Shown here piece by piece: positions 15,666-24,117 of a DNA stretch of 64,000 nt; position 1 is the first letter of the stretch, and each line of letters starts with the position of its first letter. Origin of the DNA: Streptomyces sp. CB02261 (lineage in GTDB: Bacteria; Actinomycetota; Actinomycetes; Streptomycetales; Streptomycetaceae). The translations under genes were made by a program, and so were the position numbers. The notes under the pieces are model-generated. The model saw only the letters and a program-made list of their open reading frames with translations. It was not told the DNA's origin and did no database searches. The stretch lies in contig NZ_LIVX01000008.1 in the NCBI RefSeq assembly GCF_001905665.1, positions 1 to 64,000 on the forward strand. The letters run 5' to 3'.

Positions 15666-17363
15666 ATGCGGCTGCGCGCACTGCTGGAGAACGACGCGCT
15701 CGGGCTGCGCCTGCTCGGCGGCGAGGACGAGCTGGACCGCACCGTCCGCGGCGTGATGACGACCGACCTCAAGGACCCCAGCCGGTACCTTTCGGGCGGC
15801 GAGCTGGTGCTCACCGGCCTCGCCTGGCTGCGGGAGCCGGCCGACGCCGAGCCGTTCGCCCGCATCCTGGCCTCGGCCGGGGTCGCGGCCCTCGCCGCCG
15901 GTGAGGCGGAGCTCGGCGACATCCCCGACGATCTCGTACAGGCGTGTTCGCGCCATCGTCTGCCGCTTTTCGCGGTGAACGAGTCCGTTGCGTTCGCGAC
16001 GATCACCGAACACGTTGTTCGACAGGTCTCGGGCGAGCGGGCCGGTGACCTCGCCGCCGTGGTCGACCGGCACCGGCGGCTGATGACCTCGGGCCCGGCG
16101 GGCGGCGGCCCGGAGGTGGTCCTCGACCTGCTCGGCTCCGACCTGGACCTGCGGGCCTGGGTCCTCTCCCCCACCGGCCGCCAGATCGCGGGTGCGGGCG
16201 AGCCCCTCCCGCCGGGTCTCGCCGCCACCCTGGCCGGTGAGCACCTGGCCGCCACCCGGACGGGACGGCGCGGCCCGCACCGGCTGAGCACCGGCGGGAC
16301 GGCGTACTCCCTCTTCCCGATCCGCAACACCGGCCGGGGTGCCGTCCCGGCCGCCAGAGACGTGCGCGAGACGGTCCTGTCGGACTGGCTGCTCGCCGTC
16401 GAGGCGGACGCCGGGGACTGGCCCGCCGCCCGGCTCGACCTGCTCCAGGGCGTCACCCAGCTCATCGCCGTCGAGCGGGACCGGCGCGACGCGGCCCGTA
16501 CGGTACGGCGCCGGCTCGCCCAGGAGGTCCTGGAGCTGGTGCAGACGGGCGCGGCGCCCGCCGAGATCGCGGCCAGGCTGCGGGTCGCCGCCCCGGTGCT
16601 GCTGCCCGGCCTGGGCACGGCCCCGCACTGGCAGGTGGTCGTCGCCCGGGTCGAATGGGAGCAGGAGGCCGGGCAGGGCACCGCCGTGGACGGCGGCCCG
16701 GTCGCCCAGGCGCTGCTCGAGGAGATCCTCGTCGACCCGGCGACCGTGGGTGCCGAGTCGGCCGACCGGATCGCCGTGGCGCACAGCGGCGACGAGGCCA
16801 TCGCCCTCGTACCGCTGGCGGCGGGCCCGCTGCCGGACAGCGAGGACGACGGCCCGGCACAGACCCTCGGCCTGCACGCGGACGCGCTGCTCGCCGCCGT
16901 ACGGGCGCCGCTCTCGGCCGGCCTCGCCGACGACGGGCGGCTCACCCTCGGAGTCAGCGCGGCCGTGCACTCGGCGGAGGGCCTGCGCGGGGCCCTGGAG
17001 GAGGCACGGCACGCCCGCCGGGTCGCCGCCGCCCGCCCGGGCCGGGTCTGCGCGGCCGGACACCACGAGCTGGCCTCGCACGTGCTGCTGCTGCCGTTCG
17101 TCCCGGACGACGTCCGGCGCGCGTTCACGGCCCGGCTGCTCGACCCGCTGCGCGACTACGACCGGCGTCACCGCGCGGAGCTGATCCCGACCCTGGAGGC
17201 GTTCCTCGACTGCGACGGCTCGTGGACGCGCTGCGCGACCCGGCTGCACCTGCACGTGAACACGCTGCGCTACCGGGTCGGCCGGATCGAGCAGCTCACC
17301 GGACGCGACCTGTCGCGGCTCGAGGACAAGCTCGACTTCTTCCTCGCCCTGCGGATGAGCTGA
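15666..17363 (+). CDS. pucR: PucR-family transcriptional regulator
   Basis: 565 aa. The N-terminal PucR domain (MRLRALLENDALGLRLLGG, GVMTTDLKDPSRYLSGGELV) has the conserved purine-sensor layout. A GGDEF-like middle follows, and the C-terminal PucR helix-turn-helix is LEAFLDCDGSWTRCATRLHL then HVNTLRYRVGRIEQLTG. PucR proteins control purine and allantoin catabolism genes. It is divergent from the xanthine dehydrogenase operon, which it most likely regulates. The ATG at 15666 begins the conserved domain; a longer open frame upstream has no family similarity. Confidence 0.93.
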   Translation: MRLRALLENDALGLRLLGGEDELDRTVRGVMTTDLKDPSRYLSGGELVLTGLAWLREPADAEPFARILASAGVAALAAGEAELGDIPDDLVQACSRHRLPLFAVNESVAFATITEHVVRQVSGERAGDLAAVVDRHRRLMTSGPAGGGPEVVLDLLGSDLDLRAWVLSPTGRQIAGAGEPLPPGLAATLAGEHLAATRTGRRGPHRLSTGGTAYSLFPIRNTGRGAVPAARDVRETVLSDWLLAVEADAGDWPAARLDLLQGVTQLIAVERDRRDAARTVRRRLAQEVLELVQTGAAPAEIAARLRVAAPVLLPGLGTAPHWQVVVARVEWEQEAGQGTAVDGGPVAQALLEEILVDPATVGAESADRIAVAHSGDEAIALVPLAAGPLPDSEDDGPAQTLGLHADALLAAVRAPLSAGLADDGRLTLGVSAAVHSAEGLRGALEEARHARRVAAARPGRVCAAGHHELASHVLLLPFVPDDVRRAFTARLLDPLRDYDRRHRAELIPTLEAFLDCDGSWTRCATRLHLHVNTLRYRVGRIEQLTGRDLSRLEDKLDFFLALRMS

Positions 17364-17408
17364 GACTCCCCGCACCGGATTCATCCCTTCGGGCGAGTCC
17401 GGTGGAGT

Positions 17409-17437
17409 GGCGTCCGGGCCGGTGCGGCCCGGACGCC
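17409..17437. terminator. GC-rich hairpin after pucR
   Basis: 12-bp stem GGCGTCCGGGCC / GGCCCGGACGCC with the 5-nt loop GGTGC, about 45 bp after the pucR stop. No T run follows, as is common in Streptomyces. A weaker stem (CACCGGA / TCCGGTG) lies just upstream. Confidence 0.7.
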
Positions 17438-17540
17438 GGGGTGGCCGCCGGGCCGCCCCGGGGCCTGATCACGGGCCTCGCGGCGATCTGACGAGCTGTC
17501 GGCCGCGGCGCCGGCGGCGGTACCCCGATCCACCGCCCTC

Positions 17541-17558
17541 TTGTGAAATCTTTCACCT
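17541..17558. promoter_or_regulatory. Rex-like operator
   Basis: TTGTGAAATCTTTCACCT matches the Rex operator pattern TTGTGAA-N4-TTCACAA in all but the last two bases, and contains a perfect GTGAAA-N2-TTTCAC dyad. It lies about 82 bp upstream of the TPR gene. Rex represses respiratory genes according to the NADH/NAD+ ratio; binding here is an inference. Confidence 0.45.
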
Positions 17559-17639
17559 GACCCCTTGGCCAGGTACTCCCCTTCGTGCTGAGATGCGGGT
17601 CTCACTCAACAGCTCAATGGCGCGCTCGGGGAGGGCAAT

Positions 17640-18443
17640 GTGGCGGATACCGCCATGTCTGGTTCCGAATCAAGGGGCGGCGAAGATCCGTCCCTCGCCT
17701 ACGGCAAGGAGACCCCCGTCGAGACCGCCATATGGCGGCTCCGCTCCCGGGGATGCTGGACGGACGCGGCGGCGCTGCTCGCCCCGCACGCGGCGGAACC
17801 GGCCGCCGCACTCGAACGGGCCGCGCTGCTGATCGAGCGCTGTCTCTACACCGAACAGGGCTGGGCCGACGCGGAGGAGGCGCTCCGGGCGGCCGAGGCG
17901 GTGGCCCGTACCGACGAGGAGCGCGGGGCCGCGGCCTGCGAACGCGGCTATCTCGCCTACGCGTCCACGCTTCTCGGCGTACGCGACCGGGCCGACGAGG
18001 CGCGGATGGCCCTCGGCCGCGCGGCCGCCCTCATCTCCCCCTCCGCCGAGGGCCGGCCCCTGCTCGACCTGCGGCGCGGGCTGATCGCCCAGAACCTCGG
18101 CGACTCGCCGCAGGCGGCACGTGCCGCGTATCGCAGGGCGCACGCCGGGGCCGCGGCCCAGGGGGACTCGCTGCTGCTGTCGTCCACCTGGCGGCATCTC
18201 GCCGGACTCGCCCTTCGTGAGGGGGAGTTGGCGGAGGCCCGGCACGGCTTCGCCGAGTCGCTCCGCATCCGGGAGGAGCTGGGCTACCTGGTCGGTACGG
18301 CTCCGGCGCTCACCGCACTCGCCACCACGGAGACGGAGCCGGAGGCGGGCCGGCTGCGCGCGGAGGCCCGCCGTCTCTTCCGGCTCCTCGGCGGGGTGCC
18401 GACCTGGCTGGCGAGCCAGCTGACACCACAGACGGCAGCCTGA
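17640..18443 (+). CDS. TPR-like repeat protein
   Basis: 267 aa, alpha-helical, built of roughly 35-40-residue helical repeats rich in Ala, Arg and Glu (AALLIERCLYTEQGWADAEE, AACERGYLAYASTL, RHLAGLALREGELAEARHGF), typical of tetratricopeptide repeat proteins. No catalytic motif, signal peptide or membrane segment, so a cytoplasmic scaffolding role is likely. The GTG start follows GGGGAGGGCAAT. A Rex-like site lies upstream. A hairpin separates it from the convergent P-loop/WD40 gene. Confidence 0.7.
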   Translation: MADTAMSGSESRGGEDPSLAYGKETPVETAIWRLRSRGCWTDAAALLAPHAAEPAAALERAALLIERCLYTEQGWADAEEALRAAEAVARTDEERGAAACERGYLAYASTLLGVRDRADEARMALGRAAALISPSAEGRPLLDLRRGLIAQNLGDSPQAARAAYRRAHAGAAAQGDSLLLSSTWRHLAGLALREGELAEARHGFAESLRIREELGYLVGTAPALTALATTETEPEAGRLRAEARRLFRLLGGVPTWLASQLTPQTAA

Positions 18444-18446
18444 AGT

Positions 18447-18487
18447 CCCGCCGTCGGAGGCCCTGCTGACGGAGCCTCACCGGCGGG
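18447..18487. terminator. Bidirectional hairpin between convergent genes
   Basis: Outer stem CCCGCCG (18447-18453) with CGGCGGG (18481-18487) and inner stem GAGGC / GCCTC, between the stops of the TPR gene (+) and the P-loop/WD40 gene (-). Confidence 0.6.
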
Positions 18488-18488
18488 G

Positions 18489-20156
18489 TCAGCTCCTCGG
18501 CGCGAGGCACACCAGACTCTCGTCGGTGCCGATGAGCAGGGAGCCGGAGCCGGTGACGGCGACCGCCCGGACCGGGGGGCCCGGACGGAACGACAGCGTC
18601 CGGCCTCCCTCGGGGCGATGGAGGGCGACGAGTCCGTCGGCCCAGGCCACGGCGACCAGCGGACCGTGCGGGGTCTGGGTCGCGTGCAGGGAGACCACCG
18701 GCGAGGCGCGTTCGGTGAGGGGTTCGGGGCGCGGATCGCGGCCCGGGGTCCACATCCGGACCGTCCCGTCGGTGCCGCCGGAACAGACGAACGGGGTCTC
18801 GGAGTCGACCGCCGAGACCGCCGTGACCCGGCCGCTGTGCGAGGCCGCCTGGTGCAGGCCCGTCAGGCCGAAGGCGTGCACGGAGCCGAGCCGGTCCCCC
18901 ACCACCACCGAGCCCGCGATGGCCGCGAGGGCCGTCCCGGGATGGCGGGCCAGGGTCGTGGAGACCGCCTCGGTGAGGCGATCCAGGTACGGGGCGCGGG
19001 GCGCCGCCCCCCGGACGGTGTGGAGCCGGCCCCGGTCGTCCAGGAGGAGCACCGTGCCGTCGGGGGCGGGCGCGAGCGCGGTGATCCGGCCGGGCACGGT
19101 GTGGGCGAGGCGCCCGGCGGGGCTCGCGTCGGCCTCGTGGAGCAGGCGCACGGTGCCGGTGCGGTCACCGACGAGCAGCGTGCCCTCCAAGGGCCCGCCG
19201 GCCGCGCCGAGGACGGTGACCGGACCCGGCCAGGGCGGGGTCAGATCGCCGCGGTGACGGGCCCAGCGGAGCCGCCAGGGAGAGGCGGCCGCCAACTCGG
19301 CCAGGGCGGGGCGCAGTCGGGGGTCGGCGCCGTCGCCGAGGGCGGCGAGCAGGACCGAAGCCCGGTCGGCAGGCGTCTGTTCACGGCAGAGCGACTGTCC
19401 GGCCCGCATCCAGGCGGCCCGCAGCCCGCCGTGGTCCTCGGCGGCGTTCTCGCCGGGGCGGGAGGGGGGCTCGGGGCCGTCGAGGGTGCCCGGGAGTCCG
19501 GCGGCGGCGGAACCGGTGACGTACGCCGTGGTGACGAGCAGCGGGTCCGCCGTGCAGACGGCCACCGGGTCGGAGAGGTCCGGCTGCGGCCGGCCCCGCT
19601 CGTGGGCGGGGCCGTCGGCGGGGTCGGCGTCGCCGTCGAGGTCCACGACGGTCACCCTGCGGTCGGTGCGCAGGGCGTCGGGGGCGTGGGTGCCGCTGCG
19701 GGCCTCGACGACGAGACGGATCCGGCCGACACCGGCGAGTTCGGCGATCAGCTCGGTGAGCGCGGCGGGTTCGGCCGCGTCGTGCAGGTCGGTGAGGAGG
19801 AGGACGGTACGGCCGGCGGGCCGGGCCTCGCTGGTGGCGAGGGCGTGCACGAGGTCACCGGGCGCCCTGGCCACCACGCCGAGGCGGTCGGCGATCGTCC
19901 AGGTCGCGCCGAGGGCGCTCTGGCCCGCGAGCGGCACGAGCACCCGGGCCGCGCGGCGGCGCGGCCGGCCGGCGCGCGCGTACGTGGCGAGCCAGCCGAG
20001 CAGGGCCGTCTTGCCGCTGCCGGGGGCGCCGGTGACGAGGCAGAGCCGGGGCGCGTCCGGATCGGTGAGCCAGCCGAGCAGGGCCGTGGCCCCGGCTTCC
20101 GTGCCGGTGGCGGGTCGGCGTCCGTCCCATGCCGGGGACGGGGTCGCGGACGGCAT
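18489..20156 (-). CDS. P-loop NTPase with C-terminal WD40-like propeller
   Basis: 555 aa. N-terminal P-loop domain: Walker A GAPGSGKTALLG near residue 47 and a hydrophobic Walker-B-like strand TVLLLTDLHDA near 140. The C-terminal ~260 residues are repeated beta-blades (TLLVGDRTGTVRLLHEAD, VVVGDRLGSVHAFG, FVCSGGTDGTVRMWTPG), a WD40-like propeller. This STAND-like NTPase plus propeller layout is typical of regulatory or sensing ATPases. ATG at 20156 has GTGAGGTGTCCC directly upstream. Two exact 25-bp direct repeats lie in the promoter region. Ligand and output are unknown. Confidence 0.75.
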   Translation of the reverse strand: MPSATPSPAWDGRRPATGTEAGATALLGWLTDPDAPRLCLVTGAPGSGKTALLGWLATYARAGRPRRRAARVLVPLAGQSALGATWTIADRLGVVARAPGDLVHALATSEARPAGRTVLLLTDLHDAAEPAALTELIAELAGVGRIRLVVEARSGTHAPDALRTDRRVTVVDLDGDADPADGPAHERGRPQPDLSDPVAVCTADPLLVTTAYVTGSAAAGLPGTLDGPEPPSRPGENAAEDHGGLRAAWMRAGQSLCREQTPADRASVLLAALGDGADPRLRPALAELAAASPWRLRWARHRGDLTPPWPGPVTVLGAAGGPLEGTLLVGDRTGTVRLLHEADASPAGRLAHTVPGRITALAPAPDGTVLLLDDRGRLHTVRGAAPRAPYLDRLTEAVSTTLARHPGTALAAIAGSVVVGDRLGSVHAFGLTGLHQAASHSGRVTAVSAVDSETPFVCSGGTDGTVRMWTPGRDPRPEPLTERASPVVSLHATQTPHGPLVAVAWADGLVALHRPEGGRTLSFRPGPPVRAVAVTGSGSLLIGTDESLVCLAPRS

Positions 20157-20230
20157 GGGACACCTCACGGGCGACGCGGTGCGGGCGGCTGACGTCAACG
20201 ACCTTAGTGGTCCGGGGCCCTGGGAGGGAC

Positions 20231-20255
20231 CTTGTCGATCAGGCCGGATCAGGGA
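20231..20255. repeat. 25-bp direct repeat, copy 1
   Basis: First of two identical 25-bp copies starting CTTGTCGATCAGGCC and ending GGATCAGGGA. Each contains the near-palindrome GATCAGGCCGGATC (12 of 14 positions symmetric). It lies 75 bp upstream of the P-loop/WD40 start and downstream of the GntR gene. Confidence 0.85.
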
Positions 20256-20285
20256 GCGGCCCGATGCGGAGGCTCCAGGGAGTCT

Positions 20286-20310
20286 CTTGTCGATCAGGCC
20301 GGATCAGGGA
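20286..20310. repeat. 25-bp direct repeat, copy 2
   Basis: Second exact copy, offset by 55 bp from the first. Both lie between the GntR stop and the P-loop/WD40 start, the expected promoter of the latter. Candidate binding sites for a dimeric regulator. Confidence 0.85.
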
Positions 20311-20368
20311 CCGGCGTCGAGGTGCGGCACCGGGCGTCGCGAGCCCGGCCCGGTGGACAGGACGCCCT

Positions 20369-21217
20369 CTAGCCGTCCGAGCCCGTGAAGTGCTCCCGTA
20401 CCAGCGCCTCGACGACGGTCAGGTCCTGGGCGATCAGGGCGTCCAGCAGGGCCGTGTGCTCGGCGGCGTCGGCGACGAGTACACCGTGGCGCAGGGCGGG
20501 GGCGCTGAGCAGGGGCCACTGGGAGCGGCGGTGGAGGTCGTCGGCGACGGCGAGCAGCTGCTCGTTCCCCGCGAGGGAGAGGACGGCGCGGTGGAAGGCC
20601 CGGTCCGCCTCCGCGTAGTGGGCGCGGTCGCCCCGGGCGGCGGCGGCCGACGTGGCCTCGGCGAGCGGGCGGAGTCCGGCCCAGCGGGCGGCCGGGACCG
20701 TGCGGGCGAGCCGCAGCATGACGGGGACCTCGATGAGCGCCCGGACCTCGGCGAGTTCGGCGAGCTCCCGGGGGGTGCGTTCGGTGACGCGGAAGCCGCG
20801 GTTGGGCACGACCTCGACGGCGCCTTCGACGGCGAGGCGCTGCATGGCCTCACGGACGGGGGTGGCCGAGACGCCGAAGCGCTCACCGAGGGCGGGGGCG
20901 GAGTACACCTCGCCGGGGACGAGCTCGCCGTCGACGAGGGCGGCGCGGAGGGCGTCGAGGATCTGGCCGCGGACGGAGTGCCGCACGACACGGGGGGCGG
21001 GGAGGCCGACGGCTTCCGGTTCACCGTGGGTGTGCTCCCCCCGGGCGTACACCCCCTGCCGCCCGCCGCGGGCCTGCTCCGGGACACGGGAGGCGTCGGC
21101 GCGGCCGGGGTCGCCGGCACGTCCGCCTTCCGTACATTCCGCGCCCGCGCGGCCGGGGTCGACGCGAGGCGGGGACGGTCTCTCCGTCGCCCGCTCGCGC
21201 GCTGCGCCCTGCTCCAC
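20369..21217 (-). CDS. GntR-family transcriptional regulator (FadR/FCD subfamily)
   Basis: 282 aa from the GTG at 21217, which has AGGAGG 7 nt ahead. A disordered, Arg/Pro/Gly-rich N-terminal extension of about 75 residues precedes the winged helix (SVRGQILDALRAALVDGEL, YSAPALGERFGVSATPVREA, MQRLAVEGAVEVVPNRGF). The C-terminal helical FCD domain (ALIEVPVMLRLA ... DRAFHRAVLSLAGNEQL ... EHTALLDALIAQD) binds small carboxylates in relatives. The long N-terminal tail is unusual. Possible target: the 25-bp repeats downstream. Confidence 0.9.
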   Translation of the reverse strand: MEQGAARERATERPSPPRVDPGRAGAECTEGGRAGDPGRADASRVPEQARGGRQGVYARGEHTHGEPEAVGLPAPRVVRHSVRGQILDALRAALVDGELVPGEVYSAPALGERFGVSATPVREAMQRLAVEGAVEVVPNRGFRVTERTPRELAELAEVRALIEVPVMLRLARTVPAARWAGLRPLAEATSAAAARGDRAHYAEADRAFHRAVLSLAGNEQLLAVADDLHRRSQWPLLSAPALRHGVLVADAAEHTALLDALIAQDLTVVEALVREHFTGSDG

Positions 21218-21366
21218 CCGGGTCCTCCTGCGGCCTCGTGCCGGGCCCGGCTCGCATCGCCGGGGTCCTCTGTGCACCATAGGCGAACGGACCGGCATCA
21301 GGGGTGTGAGGGCTGCCTCGCTGGTGAGGGGCGTGGACCGGTGGTGAGAGGTGACACCGAATCGGG

Positions 21367-21385
21367 TAAGGTAAGGCTAACCTGC
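21367..21385. promoter_or_regulatory. Iron box (DmdR/IdeR operator)
   Basis: TAAGGTAAGGCTAACCTGC is a close match to the actinobacterial iron box TTAGGTTAGGCTAACCTAA. It ends 25 bp before the FhuF-like gene, so iron-dependent repression by a DmdR1/IdeR regulator is expected. Confidence 0.88.
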
Positions 21386-21410
21386 CAACGCTCGCGATTC
21401 GGTGGTCCGC

Positions 21411-22277
21411 ATGACCGTCCCCGCCCTGTTGCCCGCCCCTCCGGCCTCGCCCGTCGCGGCCGCCTACGCGCGCCTCGCCGAGGTCTTCCCCCATCTGCGG
21501 ATAGAGGAACCCGCCCCGGGTGAGCGGCTGCCGCGCGGTGCCGGCTGGGTCGGCGCGGAGGAACTCGCGGCCGGCGGCCCCGATCTCGACGCCTTCCTCG
21601 CCTGGGACAACGCGCAGGTGCTGCGCGACTACGGCACCCAGGCCCGCCCCGACGTCGTCGCCAGCTTCGGACTGCACCGGTACGCCTGGCCCGCCTGCCT
21701 GCTCGTCACCGTCCCCTGGTTCCTGGAGCGCAGGGTCCCCCGCCTCCCCGCCCGGAACGTCTCGTTCCAGCGCGCGCTCGGCCGGCTCGCCGTACGGGTG
21801 GAGGAGTTCGCCTGCCTGCCCGGCGACCCGGCCGCCGCGCTGCCGGGCGCCCGGGTCGTCGCCGACGAGGACGCGCTGCGGGCCGAGGTGCGCGCCTCGC
21901 TCGCCGAGCACTTCGAGGCGATCCTCGACGGCTTCGGCTCCCGGATGAGGCGCGGCCGCCGGGCGCTGTGGGGGATGGCGACGGACGAGATCGTCGAGGG
22001 CCTCTGGTACGTCGGGACGCTGCTCGGCGAGGAGCGGCGGGCGATGGAGGAGCTCGACCTCCTCATGCCGGGCACGGCCAAGCCGTACAAGCCGTACGCG
22101 GGCGCGGCGGGCTTCCGCGAGCTGCCGGGTTCCGAGGGGCCGGACGGGGAGCCGCGCGCCACCCGCGACCGGGCCACGTGCTGCTTCTTCTACACGCTGC
22201 GGCCCGACGACACCTGCATCACCTGCCCGCGTACCTGCGATGCCGAGCGGGTCCGCCGACTGGCCGCGACCGCCTGA
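21411..22277 (+). CDS. FhuF-like (2Fe-2S) ferric-siderophore reductase
   Basis: 288 aa. The C-terminus has the FhuF cysteine signature: a CC pair (ATCCFFYTL) followed ten residues later by CITC within DTCITCPRTCD, which binds a 2Fe-2S cluster. The body (DAFLAWDNAQVLRDYG, HRYAWPACLLVTVPWF) resembles FhuF-family iron-siderophore reductases, which release iron from imported siderophores in the cytoplasm. The ATG at 21411 has GGTGG upstream; an in-frame GTG lies three codons earlier. The iron box 26 bp upstream supports the assignment. Confidence 0.85.
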   Translation: MTVPALLPAPPASPVAAAYARLAEVFPHLRIEEPAPGERLPRGAGWVGAEELAAGGPDLDAFLAWDNAQVLRDYGTQARPDVVASFGLHRYAWPACLLVTVPWFLERRVPRLPARNVSFQRALGRLAVRVEEFACLPGDPAAALPGARVVADEDALRAEVRASLAEHFEAILDGFGSRMRRGRRALWGMATDEIVEGLWYVGTLLGEERRAMEELDLLMPGTAKPYKPYAGAAGFRELPGSEGPDGEPRATRDRATCCFFYTLRPDDTCITCPRTCDAERVRRLAATA

Positions 22278-22282
22278 GGCTC

Positions 22283-22303
22283 CCGGGTGATCACACCACC
22301 CGG
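22283..22303. terminator. Hairpin after FhuF-like gene
   Basis: 7-bp stem CCGGGTG / CACCCGG with a 7-nt loop, 6 bp after the stop codon. Confidence 0.55.
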
Positions 22304-22331
22304 ACGGGTGGCGTGAATCGAACTCAAAATT

Positions 22332-22345
22332 CCTTATCGGTAAGG
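22332..22345. promoter_or_regulatory. Inverted repeat upstream of DUF2637 gene
   Basis: CCTTA-TCGG-TAAGG, a 5-bp dyad in an A/T-enriched patch about 135 bp before the DUF2637 start. Possible operator; the rest of the 203-bp gap shows nothing else clear. Confidence 0.3.
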
Positions 22346-22480
22346 GTGTTCGACCAGATCGCCCCTATTCGTATGTCCCATCGCCCCGATGGCGTGCTCT
22401 TGCTCCGAAACCCCTTGAGCGCCCCGCGGGGTCGGCCAGTATGGCGGCCAAACGCCCTACTGCGATGCAAGGGACACCGC

Positions 22481-23605
22481 ATGAGACTGACCGACATATC
22501 GCTGGACTGGCTGCTTCCGGGCGGCGTGATGGTGGCCGGAGTCCTGACGGCGGTGGCGGTGCTCGCGCGCGGGAAGCGCGCCGGTGACCAGGCCGCGGCC
22601 GAGGACTCCTGGGAACGCAGCGAGGAGCGCCGCAGACGCAAGGAAGCCGTGTACGGCACCGCTTCCTACGTCCTCCTCTTCTGCTGTGCCGCGGTCGCCG
22701 CGGCGCTCTCCTTCCACGGCCTCGTCGGCTTCGGCCGGCAGAACCTCAGCCTCACCGGAGGCTGGGAGTACCTGGTGCCCTTCGGCCTCGACGGCGCCGC
22801 CATGTTCTGCTCGGTGCTCGCGGTCCGCGAGGCCAGCCACGGCGACGCGGCCCTCGGCTCGCGTCTGCTCGTCTGGCTGTTCGCGGGCGCGGCCGCCTGG
22901 TTCAACTGGGTGCACGCCCCGCGCGGCCTGGGCCACGACGGTGCCCCGCAGTTCTTCGCGGGCATGTCCCTCTCGGCGGCGGTCCTCTTCGACCGGGCCC
23001 TCAAGCAGACCCGCAGGGCCGCGCTGCGCGAGCAGGGCCTGGTGCCCCGCCCGCTGCCGCAGATCCGGATCGTCCGGTGGCTGAGGGCGCCCCGGGAGAC
23101 CTTCGCCGCCTGGTCGCTGATGCTGCTGGAGGGCGTACGGACTCTGGACGAGGCCGTCGACGAGGTACGTGAGGACCGACGGGAGAAGGAGCAGAACCGC
23201 ATCCGCAGGCGCGACCAGGTCAAGCTCGACCGGGCGCGGCTCAAGGCGATCAACCGCCAGCACCGGGCCTTCGGGCTCGGCAGGGGCGGCGGGCGGCAGG
23301 TCGAGATGGCCGCGCTCGGCGCCACACCCGGGGCCGGAGCGGGCCCGGGTCCGGGATCCGGCACCGGCCCGGGTTCCGGTTCCGCCTCGGCGTCCGTGCA
23401 GGCCGCCGTCGCGGAACCCGCCATAGCGGACCCGGGACAACTGCCTCTTCGGCCCCGGCCCTCCCTCCAAGCCGTCAGGGGTCGTGACCTCCACACGAGC
23501 GACTCCCGGACGGTGGACCTCACGGCGGAGGACGACACCCAGACGCTGCCCCGTCTCGACTCCCTGGAGCGCAAGCTCAAGGAGATGGAGCAGCAGTTCG
23601 GCTGA
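22481..23605 (+). CDS. DUF2637 membrane protein
   Basis: 374 aa. Four hydrophobic segments in the first ~165 residues (WLLPGGVMVAGVLTAVAVLA, SYVLLFCCAAVAAALSF, YLVPFGLDGAAMFCSVLAV, LLVWLFAGAAAWFNWVHA), matching DUF2637. The cytoplasmic C-terminal half is charged, then Gly/Pro-rich (GAGPGPGSGTGPGSGS), and ends in a short coiled-coil-like helix (LDSLERKLKEMEQQFG). DUF2637 proteins are found in Streptomyces chromosomes and mobile elements, some related to Spd transfer proteins; no transfer genes are nearby. ATG preceded by AAGGGACACCGC. Confidence 0.75.
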   Translation: MRLTDISLDWLLPGGVMVAGVLTAVAVLARGKRAGDQAAAEDSWERSEERRRRKEAVYGTASYVLLFCCAAVAAALSFHGLVGFGRQNLSLTGGWEYLVPFGLDGAAMFCSVLAVREASHGDAALGSRLLVWLFAGAAAWFNWVHAPRGLGHDGAPQFFAGMSLSAAVLFDRALKQTRRAALREQGLVPRPLPQIRIVRWLRAPRETFAAWSLMLLEGVRTLDEAVDEVREDRREKEQNRIRRRDQVKLDRARLKAINRQHRAFGLGRGGGRQVEMAALGATPGAGAGPGPGSGTGPGSGSASASVQAAVAEPAIADPGQLPLRPRPSLQAVRGRDLHTSDSRTVDLTAEDDTQTLPRLDSLERKLKEMEQQFG

Positions 23606-23625
23606 GCACCACCGTCCACCGCACG

Positions 23626-23658
23626 ACGGCGGGGCCGCCTCTCAGGCGGCCCCGCCGT
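23626..23658. terminator. 15-bp perfect hairpin, bidirectional
   Basis: ACGGCGGGGCCGCCT / AGGCGGCCCCGCCGT with a CTC loop. It lies 20 bp after the DUF2637 stop and contains the stop codon of the convergent ATPase gene (-), so it serves both. Confidence 0.85.
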
Positions 23659-24046
23659 TCAGTTCGAACCACACCACCTTGCCCACCTCCTGGTCCTCCA
23701 CCCCCCAGGAGTCGGCCAGGGCCTCGACGAGGACGAGCCCCCTGCCGTGCGTACCGTCGTCGGCGGGCGGTACGAGCGGCGGGGCGATCCCGGGGACGAA
23801 GTCGCGGACCTCGACCCGTAACTGCTCGGGCACGACCGTCGCGGTGACGACGGCCCCGTGCTCGGTGTGGATCAGGGCGTTCGTCACCAGTTCGCTGGTG
23901 AGCAGCTCCGCCACGTCGGCGGCGCCCGGTCCGCCCCACCTCCGCAGCAGTTCGCGCAAGGCGTGGCGCACCTCCGGCACCGCGGTGAGATCCGCGCATC
24001 CCACCTTTCTGAGCAACTGAGTCGGCTGTCGTGCCTCCCCGGCCAT
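23642..24046 (-). CDS. Anti-sigma-factor-type ATP-binding protein (HATPase)
   Basis: 134 aa single-domain histidine-kinase-like ATPase of the RsbW/SpoIIAB type abundant in Streptomyces. The N-box is TSELVTNALIH, the G1 region is VRDFVPG and the G2 loop is HGRGLVLVEALADSW. Such proteins bind or phosphorylate anti-sigma antagonists. No partner sigma or STAS gene is adjacent. ATG at 24046 follows GGTGGGGGGAT; the frame remains open upstream, so a slightly longer product is possible. Confidence 0.82.
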   Translation of the reverse strand: MAGEARQPTQLLRKVGCADLTAVPEVRHALRELLRRWGGPGAADVAELLTSELVTNALIHTEHGAVVTATVVPEQLRVEVRDFVPGIAPPLVPPADDGTHGRGLVLVEALADSWGVEDQEVGKVVWFELNGGAA

Positions 24047-24117
24047 ATCCCCCCACCCACAGGTCGCGTCGAACAGGCTCACGGGGATGCATGCCCTGCC
24101 GAAACGCCCGCATTCCT

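Noticed and set aside
22481..23605. Remnant of an integrated conjugative element (DUF2637/Spd link)
   Set aside because: No integrase, replication, FtsK-like transfer gene, tRNA or att repeats nearby, and base composition matches the flanks.
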